This document shows, piece by piece, positions 1 through 9,639 of a DNA stretch of 64,000 nt (position 1 is its first letter; each line of letters opens with the position of its first letter). Below the pieces are notes generated by a model, which saw nothing but the letters and a program-made list of their open reading frames with translations, made no database searches and was not told the origin of the DNA. The stretch is taken from positions 372,001-436,000 of the forward strand of contig NZ_CP127161.1 in NCBI RefSeq assembly GCF_030263895.1, in the 5' to 3' direction. Source of the DNA: Proteiniborus sp. MB09-C3 (lineage in GTDB: Bacteria > Bacillota > Clostridia > Tissierellales > Proteiniboraceae). The translations under genes and the position numbers were made by a program.

Positions 1-839
1 ATTTTTTCCCTCTCAGGCTCTTCTTTAATGAACCTCCATGTTTCACTTCCAAGTATAATACATTCTATGCCTTCCCTTGAAGACCAGTAATCAGAACCTC
101 CGAATTTAAAGAGACTTATGTGAATCATAACTACTGGCCCAAAAACATTTATATCCTTTATAAAGTATTTCCTGCAAAATCTTTCGGGATTTGATAAGAA
201 CTCCTTTTCATACTTTTCCATTACTGGAACTATTGCTTCATATATTTCCTCTTCAAAAGGCATGTATGCCTTTTCATAAAACTGCTTTAAAAGCATAATA
301 TATCTTTGTTTTGTTTCTTTAGCGTTTTCAATACTCTCTATAAGCTTCAGCTTCATATCTTCATCAGTTAATTCAAGTTTTTTAATAATATTCAGCAGTT
401 CATTAGGATTGTTTTTAATCATATCCCAGTCATATACTTCACGAATATTCCTATTATTATTTTCGTAAAATATATTCTCCACCACATATGAAAGCATTGT
501 ATATTCATCACTTTTATCAATTATTTCAAACATTTGCTCAATGGTATTTACCTCAGGATTATGCTTTAGGTATGTCATATAAATAGATACTCCCATTGCA
601 TTACAATAGGTACATGTATATTTATGAAAAAAGTAACTAAGTTCCCATCTCATATAGCTTGATAGCCCTTCTTTCATACTGAATGTCATATCTATTATGC
701 TTTGTATCTCTCTTTCTTCCTTTTCATAAACATCTGCGAAAATTTCATCTTTAAAGGATACTGCAATAAGTGAATATAGTAGCTCCAAGGGCTTGCTAAA
801 CATAAAATTGAATTCCTTACTATCTATCTTGTGTAGCAT
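1..839 (-). CDS. Partial regulator-like protein, N-terminal 279 residues
   Basis: An open frame enters from the left edge and begins at ATG 839-837 behind a GGAG ribosome site. No stop is seen, so the C-terminus is outside the window. The visible 279 residues are soluble, rich in Glu, Lys and aromatic residues and mostly helical by eye, with a Cys-x-x-Cys near residue 80 (CTYC). The composition resembles the long N-terminal regions of ArsR-type regulators (DUF5937-like), where the winged helix lies C-terminal, but that part is missing. The family call is tentative; the reading frame is well supported. Confidence 0.6.
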   Translation of the reverse strand, partial: MLHKIDSKEFNFMFSKPLELLYSLIAVSFKDEIFADVYEKEEREIQSIIDMTFSMKEGLSSYMRWELSYFFHKYTCTYCNAMGVSIYMTYLKHNPEVNTIEQMFEIIDKSDEYTMLSYVVENIFYENNNRNIREVYDWDMIKNNPNELLNIIKKLELTDEDMKLKLIESIENAKETKQRYIMLLKQFYEKAYMPFEEEIYEAIVPVMEKYEKEFLSNPERFCRKYFIKDINVFGPVVMIHISLFKFGGSDYWSSREGIECIILGSETWRFIKEEPEREK

Positions 840-1043
840 TTGGCATCTCCTTTCGAAACATTTCTAATCTTCGAACATTTTTATGTATTTCTAATGTTAT
901 ATTATTCCTCATTTTTAGTATTGTCAAGTAGAAAATTTAACATAGGCTTTTATATATTTATATAGAAAGCATTAAATCAATTTATTGGATATTCTAAACA
1001 GCTATAGAAATACTCATCAACTAAAAAAATCTGTTTTTTCGTT

Positions 1044-1119
1044 TGTCATTCTGAGACACAGTCGAAGAATCTTATGTTTCCAATACATAGGAGATTCTTC
1101 GCTGTTGCTTAGAATGACA
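1044..1119. repeat. Dispersed nested palindrome, copy 1
   Basis: The ends TGTCATTCT and AGAATGACA are perfect inverted repeats. Inside them CGAAGAATCT (1063-1072) pairs with AGATTCTTCG (1092-1101), giving a long imperfect hairpin of about 76 bp. Related copies lie at 19425-19496 and 19603-19660, and a partial core lies at about 36005-36018. Palindromes with this TGTCATTCTGAG/GAAGAATCT signature are scattered between genes in many bacteria. It sits in the 338-bp space between two leftward genes; I see no gene there. Confidence 0.75.
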
Positions 1120-1177
1120 GAAAAGGGACTTTTCAGTGGCCTCTATTAATAGAGTGGTTTTTTATATCAATTTAATG

Positions 1178-2251
1178 CTAAGGAAGAACCTTTCTTGCTG
1201 TATAATAGTTTTTTGCATAATATCCTGATAAAAGTGTTGATGTCTTTACTACATCTCCCGAACTAGGAGCATGTACAAATTCACCACTTCCCACGTATAT
1301 TCCTACATGATTTACATTTTTCCCATCTTTAGCGAAAAACACTAAATCTCCATAGGATAAACTTTCCTTTGATACATACACTCCCGCTTTCGATTGATCA
1401 CTTGATGTTCTAGGCAATGCTATGCCAAGCTTGCCATATATAGAATATATTAATCCCGAGCAATCATAACTATCTGGTCCTACTCCACCCCATTTATATG
1501 GCTTGCCCATTTCTTGAGATATGAAACTTGCTAACTTTAATCTTATGTCACCCTGCCTACTAACACCGCCTCTTGATACATTGGCACTGCTATTCAAAGC
1601 AGCTCCATATTCTAAAACTTTTCCATGCATTCTTTTAGCAAGAACAATTGCTTCCTCTCTTGTAGTATTGCCACTAGGGTTAAATCTATTATCTCCAACT
1701 CCACTTATAACGCCAAAGTAGTACAAATAATTGACGGCTTCTTTTGCCCATGATGAAATACTATCATAATCAGTGAATATGTATTCATACGATTTTGAAT
1801 AGTTGAACTCAGGCTTTAATATTTTTAATTCACGATACAACATCGAACTTATCTCTTCTCGATTTATGGTGCTATTAGGATCAAATCTACCATTTCCCTT
1901 GCCATATACTATTCCTAATTGATATGCTATCAGAACCTGTGTGTTTTGTGTGTCTGTAAAAGGGTTTTTCCCTTGAAATGAACATTCTTTGCCACTTAAT
2001 AATTCATACAACTTCACAGCAACCTCGCTAAATTCTTCCCTCGTAATACTGCTCCTATAATCTCCTTGTATCTTCTTTGGAACAAGATTAATCTCTTTAG
2101 CTTTATCAATATCTGCCTTCGCCCAGTTACTTGGAGTATTAATATTATTCTGTGATAAAGCTGTATCAGCATATGTAATATTAGGGATAATTACAATAGC
2201 TATCATTATAAGCATAACAAGTAATCTTAATTTACTAAATCTCTTTATCAT
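1178..2251 (-). CDS. SLH-domain NlpC/P60 cell-wall endopeptidase
   Basis: The 357-residue protein is probably secreted and cuts peptidoglycan stem peptides while bound to wall polymers. Residues 1-28 form a signal peptide (cleavage near TYA-DT). Three S-layer-homology domains cover about 35-215, with the usual FxD and TREE motifs. An NlpC/P60 domain covers about 235-357. Its catalytic residues are visible: Cys264 (DCSGL), His315 (NHVGIY) and His327 (VHAP). The ATG at 2251 follows AGAAAGGATATGG at suitable spacing. It stands alone. The exact bond cut (D-Glu/meso-DAP or similar) is inferred from the family only. Confidence 0.92.
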   Translation of the reverse strand: MIKRFSKLRLLVMLIMIAIVIIPNITYADTALSQNNINTPSNWAKADIDKAKEINLVPKKIQGDYRSSITREEFSEVAVKLYELLSGKECSFQGKNPFTDTQNTQVLIAYQLGIVYGKGNGRFDPNSTINREEISSMLYRELKILKPEFNYSKSYEYIFTDYDSISSWAKEAVNYLYYFGVISGVGDNRFNPSGNTTREEAIVLAKRMHGKVLEYGAALNSSANVSRGGVSRQGDIRLKLASFISQEMGKPYKWGGVGPDSYDCSGLIYSIYGKLGIALPRTSSDQSKAGVYVSKESLSYGDLVFFAKDGKNVNHVGIYVGSGEFVHAPSSGDVVKTSTLLSGYYAKNYYTARKVLP

Positions 2252-2620
2252 TAGTTACCATATCCTTTCTAGTTAGATTAGTATATGAATTTCATTCACT
2301 AGACGACATGTCTCATTTTGATTATATACATACTATCATAAAAATTAGTCATTTGTTCTCACTTTATTATCCCATGTTTTCCATAATATTCTTATTCACT
2401 ATTGTTTACTATTTTTTATGTATTTATGAAATACAATTATTTGCGATAAAAAAATAGAAGCAACCCAGAGAAATTATCATCTTGAATTGCTGCTAGAAAT
2501 GCCTTATGTGTCTAACCTTTTGGTTTAATCCAAAACCAGTAAAGTATCTCAAAATTTATTTGGGATTAAATTTTGGGCTGACCGTGACATACCACCTTGT
2601 CCCATGGCTACATTATTGTT
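2252..2620. other. Intergenic region, no gene recognised
   Basis: This A+T-rich spacer separates divergent genes. It has a partial GAAGCAACCC word near 2457 that recalls the palindromic repeat at 13730 but lacks the pairing arm. No reading frame with a ribosome site was found on either strand. Confidence 0.5.
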
Positions 2621-2648
2621 TTGAATTTTCCTTTAACTCGAGTATACT
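2621..2648 (+). promoter_or_regulatory. Putative SigA promoter of the M28 peptidase gene
   Basis: TTGAAT at 2621-2626 and TATACT at 2643-2648 are separated by 16 bp. They lie 33 bp before the peptidase start codon, which is preceded by a GGGGG-type ribosome site. Position and match to -35/-10 consensus are the only evidence. Confidence 0.6.
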
Positions 2649-2680
2649 ATATATAACTACATAAATAAGGGGGAAATGCT

Positions 2681-3946
2681 ATGCTAATTAATAGTCAAAG
2701 AGAGTTTGAACTTTTAAAAAGAATTGGTTTTATACGAACTAGTGGCTCGGAAGAAGAGTTAAAGGCCGCTAATATTCTACTGGAAGAAATCTCCTCAATA
2801 GGATGTAAGGGGTACCTAGAAGATTTTAAAATTCCTACTTCTAAAATTCAAAAAGCTACGTTAAAAGTAGTTGAGCCTTATGAAAAAGAATATGAGATTA
2901 CACCATATAATTGCTCAGCTAGTACTTCTGAGGGTGGAATAACTACAGATTTTGTATATATAGAAGATGGACTTGATGCAAATTTAGTTGATCTTAAGGA
3001 CAAATTTGTACTTATAAATGTGAGGCCAGATTCCAAGCTTTATAAAAAACTTATAGAAGCTGGTATCGCAGGTTATATAACCATGTGTGGTACTGCCATG
3101 GATGAGGAAGATAAAACTGATATTACTGTGGCTAGAATGCGTGAAAAGAATACACAACATGGAAAAATGCCTGCTATAAATATGCGCATGAAAGACTGCT
3201 TCCATATGGTTAAGAACAATGCTTCTAAAGTTAAAGTAGAAATAATTGCTGAGGATATAGAGCTAACTTCTCATAATGTTGTTGTAACCCTAGAAGGTTC
3301 TAAATATCCTGATGAAATAATATCTTTCGGTGCTCATTATGACAGTGTTCCTTTCAGCACAGGTGTATATGACAATGGTGCTGGTTCAGTTATAATAATG
3401 GAGCTACTTAGACATTTTAAAGAAAATCCACCTATCAGAACAGTGGAATTTGTTTGGTATGGCTCTGAGGAAATTGGACTTCTTGGTAGTAAAGCCTATT
3501 TAAAGGCTCATGAGGAAGAACTAAAAAAGCATCTTTTAATGATCAATGTTGATGTTGCAGGTTCTATTCTTGGAAGAGAAAAGGCTTTGGTTACTGCTGA
3601 ACAAAGCTTAGTTGATTATATTGACCACATAGCTAAAATTAAAGGCTTCCCACTTAAGGTAGAGCAGAGTATATATTCAAGTGATTCCACAGCCTTTGCT
3701 GATGCAGGGATTCCTTCCGTTACGTTCTGTCGTTTTGCCCCTAACGGTGGAGCATTCATCCACACTCGTAACGATGTTATTGATTTTTTAAGTGCTGAAG
3801 CCTTAGAAATGACTACTATAATAACTAGAGAATTCAGTGAATCAATTGTAAACTCAGTGGTATTTCCAATTGAAAGAAAGATTCCAGATAATATGAGAAA
3901 GGAATTAGATAAATACTTTGGTAAAGAATCTAAAAAAGAAGATTAA
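2681..3946 (+). CDS. M28-family zinc aminopeptidase
   Basis: The 421-residue protein is a likely cytoplasmic di-zinc aminopeptidase. The metal and catalytic residues of family M28 are all present: His219 (GAHYDS), Asp231 (DNGAG), Glu263/Glu264 (GSEEIGLLGS), Asp291 (NVDVAGS) and His361 (HTRNDV). Residues of about 85-190 form a PA-like inserted domain, common in this family. There is no signal peptide, which argues for a role in intracellular peptide use. It is monocistronic, with its own promoter and a hairpin behind it. Substrate is not predictable from sequence. Confidence 0.9.
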   Translation: MLINSQREFELLKRIGFIRTSGSEEELKAANILLEEISSIGCKGYLEDFKIPTSKIQKATLKVVEPYEKEYEITPYNCSASTSEGGITTDFVYIEDGLDANLVDLKDKFVLINVRPDSKLYKKLIEAGIAGYITMCGTAMDEEDKTDITVARMREKNTQHGKMPAINMRMKDCFHMVKNNASKVKVEIIAEDIELTSHNVVVTLEGSKYPDEIISFGAHYDSVPFSTGVYDNGAGSVIIMELLRHFKENPPIRTVEFVWYGSEEIGLLGSKAYLKAHEEELKKHLLMINVDVAGSILGREKALVTAEQSLVDYIDHIAKIKGFPLKVEQSIYSSDSTAFADAGIPSVTFCRFAPNGGAFIHTRNDVIDFLSAEALEMTTIITREFSESIVNSVVFPIERKIPDNMRKELDKYFGKESKKED

Positions 3947-3960
3947 AAGAAATCAAAAAA

Positions 3961-3986
3961 GGCAGTGGATACAGATGTCCACTGCC
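3961..3986 (+). terminator. Hairpin after the M28 peptidase gene
   Basis: GGCAGTGGA (3961-3969) pairs perfectly with TCCACTGCC (3978-3986) across an 8-nt loop. The following tract is TTATATAT rather than a clean U run, so termination may be weak. Confidence 0.6.
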
Positions 3987-4239
3987 TTATATATACTAAA
4001 TAATACGTCTATCCTATTTTAGATAGTAGGAAACAAAGCTATAGCCTCCTCAAAAACGACTATATTAATAGCGTATACCAAAACTAACAACCTGTCAAGA
4101 AATACTTTGGAAAATTGAGAAAAACTAAGAAAAATATTTTTTTCTCCCATTGTGATTATAGGAACCTATACTAACAGGTTTTCTTTTTACTTTCATATAA
4201 GGTAGAATTATTAAGCAATGAAAATGGAGGTGAATTGTC

Positions 4240-5217
4240 ATGCCACAAATTGAACTAAATGGAATATCTAAAATCTTTAAAGTCTCTGAAAGACCCGAGG
4301 GACACTTTGGTGTGCTGCGTGGGGCTTTTAATCGTAAAACAAAGATAATTAAAGCTCTTGAGGACTTAACCTTTCAGATCGATGAAGGTGAACTTGTGGG
4401 CTATATAGGCCCAAATGGAGCAGGAAAATCTACCACTGTTAAAGTTATGAGTGGAATATTGACTCCTGAAAGTGGTAGCTGTACTATTCTTAACCGAATT
4501 CCATGGAAGGAACGTATCCCTCATGTTTCTCAAATAGGTGTTGTATTTGGCCAGCGTAGCCAGCTATGGTGGGATGTCCCAGTAAAAGATTCCTTTGATT
4601 TATTAAAAGATATTTACAGCATAGGAGCCATAGATTATTCTAATCGTTTGAATGATCTTGTTGAAATTCTCCATATGTCAGATTTTCTTAAGACGCCTGT
4701 AAGACAGTTATCTCTAGGTCAACGAATGCGATGCGAAGTTGCAGCTGCACTGCTGCATAGTCCACGAATAGTATTTCTTGATGAGCCGACCATTGGACTC
4801 GATGCAGTTTCTAAGCTTGCTCTGAGAGATTTCTTAAGGAATGAGAATCGCAAGAATGGCATAACGATGATTCTCACAACTCACGACATGGATGATATCG
4901 AATCATTATGTAATCGGGTCATGGTTATTGGTCACGGTAAGCTCCTATATGATGGCAAGCTAAGTATGCTAAAAGAACAATATTCATCTTACAGGCGTAT
5001 ACGTGCAACCCTACATAAAGATATGAGTGAATTTCCAATTGAATTTGCAGAAAGTGTAAAGATCGAAGGAAACATCTGGACAATAATATTCAATCCTCTA
5101 AGAATAGCTCCCCATTCTTTAATTGAGTATCTTGTAAAAAAACTACCAATAAAGGATATTACCATTGAGGAAGAAAATATAGACGAAATAATCGCCTCAA
5201 TGTACAAGTCCAGCTAA
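4240..5217 (+). CDS. ABC exporter ATPase (ABC-2 type, COG4586-like)
   Basis: The 325-residue protein powers an ABC-2 exporter made with the two permeases at 7008 and 7860. Walker A is GPNGAGKST (57-65), the signature is LSLGQ, and Walker B is VFLDEPT, followed by the switch histidine TTHD. The long N-terminus before Walker A and the pairing with two six-helix permeases match the COG4586/COG3694/COG4587 group. Start: ATG after GGAGGTGAATTGTC. A decayed IS110 copy now separates it from its permeases, so co-transcription with them is doubtful. Exported substrate unknown. Confidence 0.88.
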   Translation: MPQIELNGISKIFKVSERPEGHFGVLRGAFNRKTKIIKALEDLTFQIDEGELVGYIGPNGAGKSTTVKVMSGILTPESGSCTILNRIPWKERIPHVSQIGVVFGQRSQLWWDVPVKDSFDLLKDIYSIGAIDYSNRLNDLVEILHMSDFLKTPVRQLSLGQRMRCEVAAALLHSPRIVFLDEPTIGLDAVSKLALRDFLRNENRKNGITMILTTHDMDDIESLCNRVMVIGHGKLLYDGKLSMLKEQYSSYRRIRATLHKDMSEFPIEFAESVKIEGNIWTIIFNPLRIAPHSLIEYLVKKLPIKDITIEEENIDEIIASMYKSS

Positions 5218-5334
5218 GAATTGTCAATAAGTAATTTAAAAATATTTGATATACCAGTTGCGCTAAAAAAGGGTAACGTTAACAAGCCTTTTGAGTGATT
5301 ATCAAAAAACAAAAATTTGAAATATAGAATTTCA

Positions 5335-6639
5335 CTATGCAGCGATGTCGCATTTCGCTTTTAAGTAATTCATTTGATGTTGTTCTGGAGTGATGATTTC
5401 AAATTCTTTTTCATCACGTAAAATTGCAAATACAATATTGCATACTTTGTGCATAATTGCTCCAAGAGCTACCATCTTAGGTTTGCACTGACATTTTTTA
5501 AGATAGTATTCACGTAAAACAGAATTGTTAGCAGATCCATTACGATTTAACCCAATACTGACTAAAGCCATGGTGTGTATTACTCTTCTAGCAGTACGCG
5601 AACCACGTTTTGACATACTAATTTTGCTGCCATTAAACTTGCCAGATTGCTTTACCGCCGGGTCTAGACCAAAATAAGCAAAAAGCTGTTTAGGCGAATG
5701 AAAAGCAGAAAAATCTCCGATTTCACCCATAAGGCTTACAGCAGAAAGAAATCCTGCACCTTTAAAGGATTCAATGAGGTGTATCTGTTTTACAAATTCA
5801 GTATCCTCGTTAGCATTCACGAGTTCATGCATATCAGAGAGTATGGTTGAGATTTCTTCATCATACTGACGGATAAAACGAATATATAGAAGAATACGCT
5901 TAAAGTTGCTGCTTACTGAATGACCAAAAGTCTTTGCATCATTTGCTGCCTGAATAATTGCATTATACTTGTTTTCAGCATAAGTAAGACCAAAACGTGC
6001 AGTAGAGCGAATGGAAAGAATTATTTCATCTTTAGAAGCGTTTAAAAAAGCATCTGGTGAAGTATATTTTTCCAACAAGGTCAAAGCAGTATTTGTAGTT
6101 ATTTTAGAAAAATATTTAAAAACTGAGGAAATACCATCCGCAGTTCACCTTGGAGCTTATTAACATAAGCAGAGCGGTTATCCATCAGATCATAATATTC
6201 TCTTGAAAGATTTCTTAAATCAAGTACAAGGTCTGATGGCATAATAGAAACTTTTTAATCAGTCTTTAAACCAATTAATGCATCTTTTTGAATCAAATTT
6301 ATCATTATGTACTTTTCTAATGTTAATATTTGTGCTATTCTTAGTGATGATAGGATTAATGATGGATACCAAAAATCCCTTATCACGAAGATAGCAGAAG
6401 AGTGGGTAATGATAAATTCCCGTGGATTCGAGGAAAATGCGACTTTCCAAAGAATACAGCTCTTCTGCTTCTTTGATTTTAGAAACAGAAGCAGCTAGGG
6501 AATTTAAATCAGAATGTAGAATTTTGAAAGGTTTTCCTACAAAGGTTTGGTTAGGTAGTGCAATAGACATCCAGCTAAAGTCAGCACCAACATCAATACC
6601 AACCGAAATAAAAGAATCATATTTAATAATGTTTGACAT
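5335..6639 (-). pseudogene. IS110-family transposase, frameshifted
   Basis: The N-terminal piece (6259-6639) carries the RuvC-like DEDD domain start (SVGIDVGADFSW, ESTGIYHYP). The C-terminal piece (to 5335) carries the Transposase_20 domain (FKGAGFLSAVSLMGEIG, FAYFGLDPAVKQSG). Between them the frame shifts by one base after FDSKR (near 6288-6294, at an A-rich run), and the shifted frame then meets TAA at 6255-6257 where Leu is expected before KVSIMPSDLVL. With both lesions repaired the protein would be about 434 residues, normal for IS110. Start: ATG behind AAGGAG. Confidence 0.85.
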
Positions 6640-6900
6640 GATCTACAGCTCCTTTCTGATAGGAATCCATTTCCAAGCAATGAGTACACATCCTAGCATG
6701 TGATACAGGTATAGCCTGAGGCTCCCAACCAGCCAAATCATAAAACCTCATTGAATGGACTAATTGACTTAATCGTAGGTATAGGTCAGTAGAAACTGAC
6801 TTCCCAAGGAGATGAACATTCTTTATCCTATCCGTAAAGATTATACTTTATGATAGGTCTGGAGTCTACCAGGAACCGTCAGACATGTTAATTTAAGAAG
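5335..6900 (-). mobile_element. Decayed IS110-family element inside the ABC exporter operon
   Basis: The element lies between the ATPase gene and its two permease genes, all read rightward, while its transposase reads leftward. The transposase carries a frameshift and a nonsense codon. A long non-coding stretch to the right of the transposase start (from 6640) belongs to the element. I could not fix the exact ends because IS110 elements lack clear inverted repeats and target duplications; the true borders lie somewhere in 5218-5334 and 6850-7000. Confidence 0.7.
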
Positions 6901-6990
6901 TAACGTCTGATGAAGGAAGAACTCCTTCTTCTGTTACGAAATAATAGAAATGTGTTAACAGCATAGTCATTCGTGACTATGACATTATTA
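6640..6990 (-). ncRNA. IS110 non-coding end, possible bridge-RNA region
   Basis: About 350 bp without a gene lie upstream of the transposase start. In IS110 elements this side encodes a structured bridge RNA that pairs with target and donor DNA. Hairpins are visible: GAAGGA/TCCTTC inside GTAAC/GTTAC near 6900-6940, and a perfect CATAGTCA-ttcg-TGACTATG at 6962-6981. The rightmost hairpin may instead belong to the permease leader. The RNA assignment is by position and family, not by alignment. Confidence 0.3.
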
Positions 6991-7007
6991 TACTAGGAGA
7001 TGTGCCT

Positions 7008-7856
7008 ATGATGAAGCCTACCCAAAGATTAAAATCTACGATAAAGGCCTGCTTCTCTTTATTCAGAATTAGAATTGCTGCAAGTGTTCAATATCGTATG
7101 TCAGGACTGGCTGGTGCTTCAACCGGTATATTTTGGGCACTTATTGAAATAACAGCTTATCGAATTTTCTATACCTATGCCAACAATAGAGAGGTAGGCA
7201 TGATGGCAACGCTTACCCTTAAGCAGGTAATAACCTATACGTGGCTAGCTCAAGTATTGTGGCCAATGCAGCCCATGAATATAGACAGTGAAATATTAAA
7301 TAAAATCACCAGTGGCGATATCGGTATAGAAATGTGTCGCCCATTAGACCTATACTTCCACTGGTTTTCAAAAACAGCCGCTACTAGGTTAACTCCGTTG
7401 TTATGGCGTAGCTCCATAGTTCTAATATTCGGCATGCTCATGCCTGCAGCCTACAGAATAAGTCTACCTTCATCCTTGCCAGGCTTTCTATGTATGCTCA
7501 TGTCTATTGTTAGCGCTTTACTCCTGTGTACCTCCTATGCTATGCTTACTTGTGCCGTACGACTTAACATCTCTTGGGGTGACGGTCCAACCTATATCAT
7601 GATGCTCATAGGGGGAGTGCTGTCAGGTGGTTATCTTCCACTTCAGCTTTGGCCCGAATCTATACAGAGGTTCTTGCTTATTCAGCCCTTTGCCGGATAC
7701 CTAGACATTCCTTTGCGTTTTTATGTAGGAACGATAAATCCTAAAGATGCTTTTTGGGCTATAGGATTGCAGCTCGTTTGGATAGGTGCTTTTATTGTAG
7801 CAGGTAGAATGTTAATGTCCAAGAAGCTAAAAAATATTATTGTACAGGGGGGTTAG
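7008..7856 (+). CDS. ABC-2 permease subunit 1
   Basis: A 282-residue integral membrane protein with about six hydrophobic helices and little else, typical of the COG4587/COG3694 (DUF990-type) permeases that pair with the ATPase at 4240. I chose ATG 7008, which has AGGAG at 6995-6999 with 8-nt spacing; GTG 7002 is upstream but too close to that site. It is followed after 3 nt by the second permease. The IS110 insertion upstream may have cut it off from the original promoter. Confidence 0.82.
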   Translation: MMKPTQRLKSTIKACFSLFRIRIAASVQYRMSGLAGASTGIFWALIEITAYRIFYTYANNREVGMMATLTLKQVITYTWLAQVLWPMQPMNIDSEILNKITSGDIGIEMCRPLDLYFHWFSKTAATRLTPLLWRSSIVLIFGMLMPAAYRISLPSSLPGFLCMLMSIVSALLLCTSYAMLTCAVRLNISWGDGPTYIMMLIGGVLSGGYLPLQLWPESIQRFLLIQPFAGYLDIPLRFYVGTINPKDAFWAIGLQLVWIGAFIVAGRMLMSKKLKNIIVQGG

Positions 7857-7859
7857 GAT

Positions 7860-8648
7860 ATGAGCAGCTTTAAACTATATTTTAAATATATTCGGCTAAA
7901 CTTCCTCGCAGGTTTACAGTATAAAGGATGGCCTATAATGGTTCTACAAGTAATGATTGTCGTCATAACTGATCCACTTAGCCTTATACTTATGTTTTCT
8001 CGCTTTGGAAATATAGGTGTCTGGTCAGTAGAAAGAATAGTCCTTATTTATGCAATGGCGGTTACAAGCTTTGGTCTTGCAGAAACCTTTTGCAGAGGCT
8101 TTGATTACTTTCCATGGCGTATGATTCGAACTGGCGACTTTGATCGTGTATTGCTACGTCCTCGTTCATTGTTCGTGCAAATATCTGCCTCTTATTTTCA
8201 TATTCATAGAATCTCAAGAGTTGTTGGTGGTACCAGTGCAATTATTTGGTGTCTATGGAAGCTAAAAGTACAGCTTACAGCATTAGATATAATGACAATC
8301 ATATTTGCACTCATAGGTGGACTTTTAGCATACGTAGGAGTTTTCTTGATGACATCCGGAATCGCATTTTTTACTATACAGGGCCTAGATTGGATATATA
8401 TATTTACAAATGCAAGCTATCAGGTTACCCGCATGCCTATAGATTATATGCCAAAAACCCTAAGATATATTTTTACTTTTTTTATGCCAATGTTAGTTAT
8501 AAGCTATTATCCTGCCTCTGCCGTCTGTGGATGGGGTGAGAGCTATTATAAAGGTCTGCTTGCTCTGCCAGCAGGAGCTGCTTTTTTTATCCTCTCAAAT
8601 TTTATATGGAGGTTTGGAGTGAAGCATTATAAGAGCACTGGAAGCTAA
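7860..8648 (+). CDS. ABC-2 permease subunit 2
   Basis: A 262-residue membrane protein with about six hydrophobic helices and a cytoplasmic segment rich in Arg and Phe (CRGFDYFPWRMIRTG), a region conserved in DUF990-type ABC-2 permeases. It follows subunit 1 by 3 nt, so the two are translationally coupled and presumably form a heterodimer served by the ATPase at 4240. A 22-bp palindrome follows the stop codon. Confidence 0.82.
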   Translation: MSSFKLYFKYIRLNFLAGLQYKGWPIMVLQVMIVVITDPLSLILMFSRFGNIGVWSVERIVLIYAMAVTSFGLAETFCRGFDYFPWRMIRTGDFDRVLLRPRSLFVQISASYFHIHRISRVVGGTSAIIWCLWKLKVQLTALDIMTIIFALIGGLLAYVGVFLMTSGIAFFTIQGLDWIYIFTNASYQVTRMPIDYMPKTLRYIFTFFMPMLVISYYPASAVCGWGESYYKGLLALPAGAAFFILSNFIWRFGVKHYKSTGS

Positions 8649-8649
8649 T

Positions 8650-8671
8650 AAGTGTCTTATATAAGACACTT
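8650..8671 (+). terminator. Perfect palindrome after the exporter operon
   Basis: AAGTGTCTTAT (8650-8660) is followed at once by its reverse complement ATAAGACACTT (8661-8671). No U run follows, so it may be a 3' stabilising hairpin or a protein site rather than an intrinsic terminator. Confidence 0.5.
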
Positions 8672-8809
8672 AGAGATACTGATACACAATGTGCTTTGTC
8701 AAGAGCCTATAGAATTTTTTTATATTATATGAACTATATAAAAAAATACTCTTCTTTGCTAATAATTGGAATAGACAAAATAACAATTATTACAAGGAGG
8801 GGTATTTTT

Positions 8810-8899
8810 ATTTCGAATACTTCTAAGGAATTTTTAAGAGAAAGCTGTACCAACTGTTTAAGCGAAGCACAATTACAAATCCTAAGCAACGCAGCATAA
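8810..8899 (+). CDS. Possible 29-residue peptide with ATT start
   Basis: A strong AAGGAGGGG ribosome site (8794-8802) lies seven bases before an ATT codon that opens a 29-codon frame ending TAA at 8897-8899. The frame reads SNTSKEF, then CTNC, then LSEAQLQILSNAA. Either ATT is a rare start or an ATG has mutated. The longer frame from TTG 8696 has no ribosome site and an uncharacteristic N-terminus. TAACAATT words flank the gene on both sides. I recognise no family; the two cysteines are three apart. Confidence 0.3.
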   Translation: MSNTSKEFLRESCTNCLSEAQLQILSNAA

Positions 8900-9039
8900 C
8901 AATTGTTATTAACTAGTACAACAGATTAATTTAATTATCCTGTAAATAAAAAAGATGTCTGGAGTGTCCTCTTATCTTCGTAATACAGCAGTTTTTATTA
9001 AATTCGCTCTTTTGGTAAATAAGGATTATAAAGATTTTC

Positions 9040-9639
9040 CTATTTAGATATGTTAGCTATAACAATATCTGATATATCTCCACCCATACTTTGTATTTCT
9101 ATTTCTACTTGCTCCCGATACTCTATGACTAGTAGTTCCCCTTCTTCTAACGGTACTTTTTCTCCATCTGAAGATACTTTTATATTCCCCTTATAGCAAT
9201 AAATACAATGAAATCCATTTAAAAAGTCTATATTGTTCCTTAATTTCAATCTCTCGTTATAAGTCGCTCTATAATGTTCTAGAATTCCCTTCGTTCCTTT
9301 TCTCAACATTAAGTTAAAGTCCCTTGCATTGCCGAAGCTTGTGGTATTCCAATCTCCTTCAAAGCTATCCTGCTCAAATTGCTTAAGTGTTACAGTATGA
9401 TGCTTATCATGTACTAGCTTCAGTTCCTTCTCCAAGACCATAAGATGTCTTTCAAAACCTGGTAACTCTGTAAAGGTTGATTCTTCAAGCTCTACAACTG
9501 CTGAGCTTAATCTCCAGATAAAGTTCCTATCTCCATAGATTGCATTCTCTGGAAATATAGCTAGTTGGGTAGTAATACCTCCTGCCCATTTATTTGTTAT
9601 CTGCTGCTCCTTATTTATTATCTTTATACTATTGATCAT
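9040..9639 (-). CDS. HutD/Ves-family protein
   Basis: A 199-residue bicupin-like protein of the HutD/Ves family (PF05962), recognised from WAGGITTQLAIFP near the N-terminus, FIWRLSSAVVE, FTELPGFERHL and the C-terminal cupin half. HutD is thought to modulate histidine catabolism in some bacteria, but no hut genes lie nearby here, so the role is open. I chose ATG 9639, which has AAGGAG with 7-nt spacing; ATG codons upstream have none. Confidence 0.8.
   Translation of the reverse strand: MINSIKIINKEQQITNKWAGGITTQLAIFPENAIYGDRNFIWRLSSAVVELEESTFTELPGFERHLMVLEKELKLVHDKHHTVTLKQFEQDSFEGDWNTTSFGNARDFNLMLRKGTKGILEHYRATYNERLKLRNNIDFLNGFHCIYCYKGNIKVSSDGEKVPLEEGELLVIEYREQVEIEIQSMGGDISDIVIANISK

Noticed and set aside
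2457-2466. Another copy of the GAAGCAA palindrome
   Set aside because: Only the left arm and a few loop bases match; no TTGCTTC arm follows.
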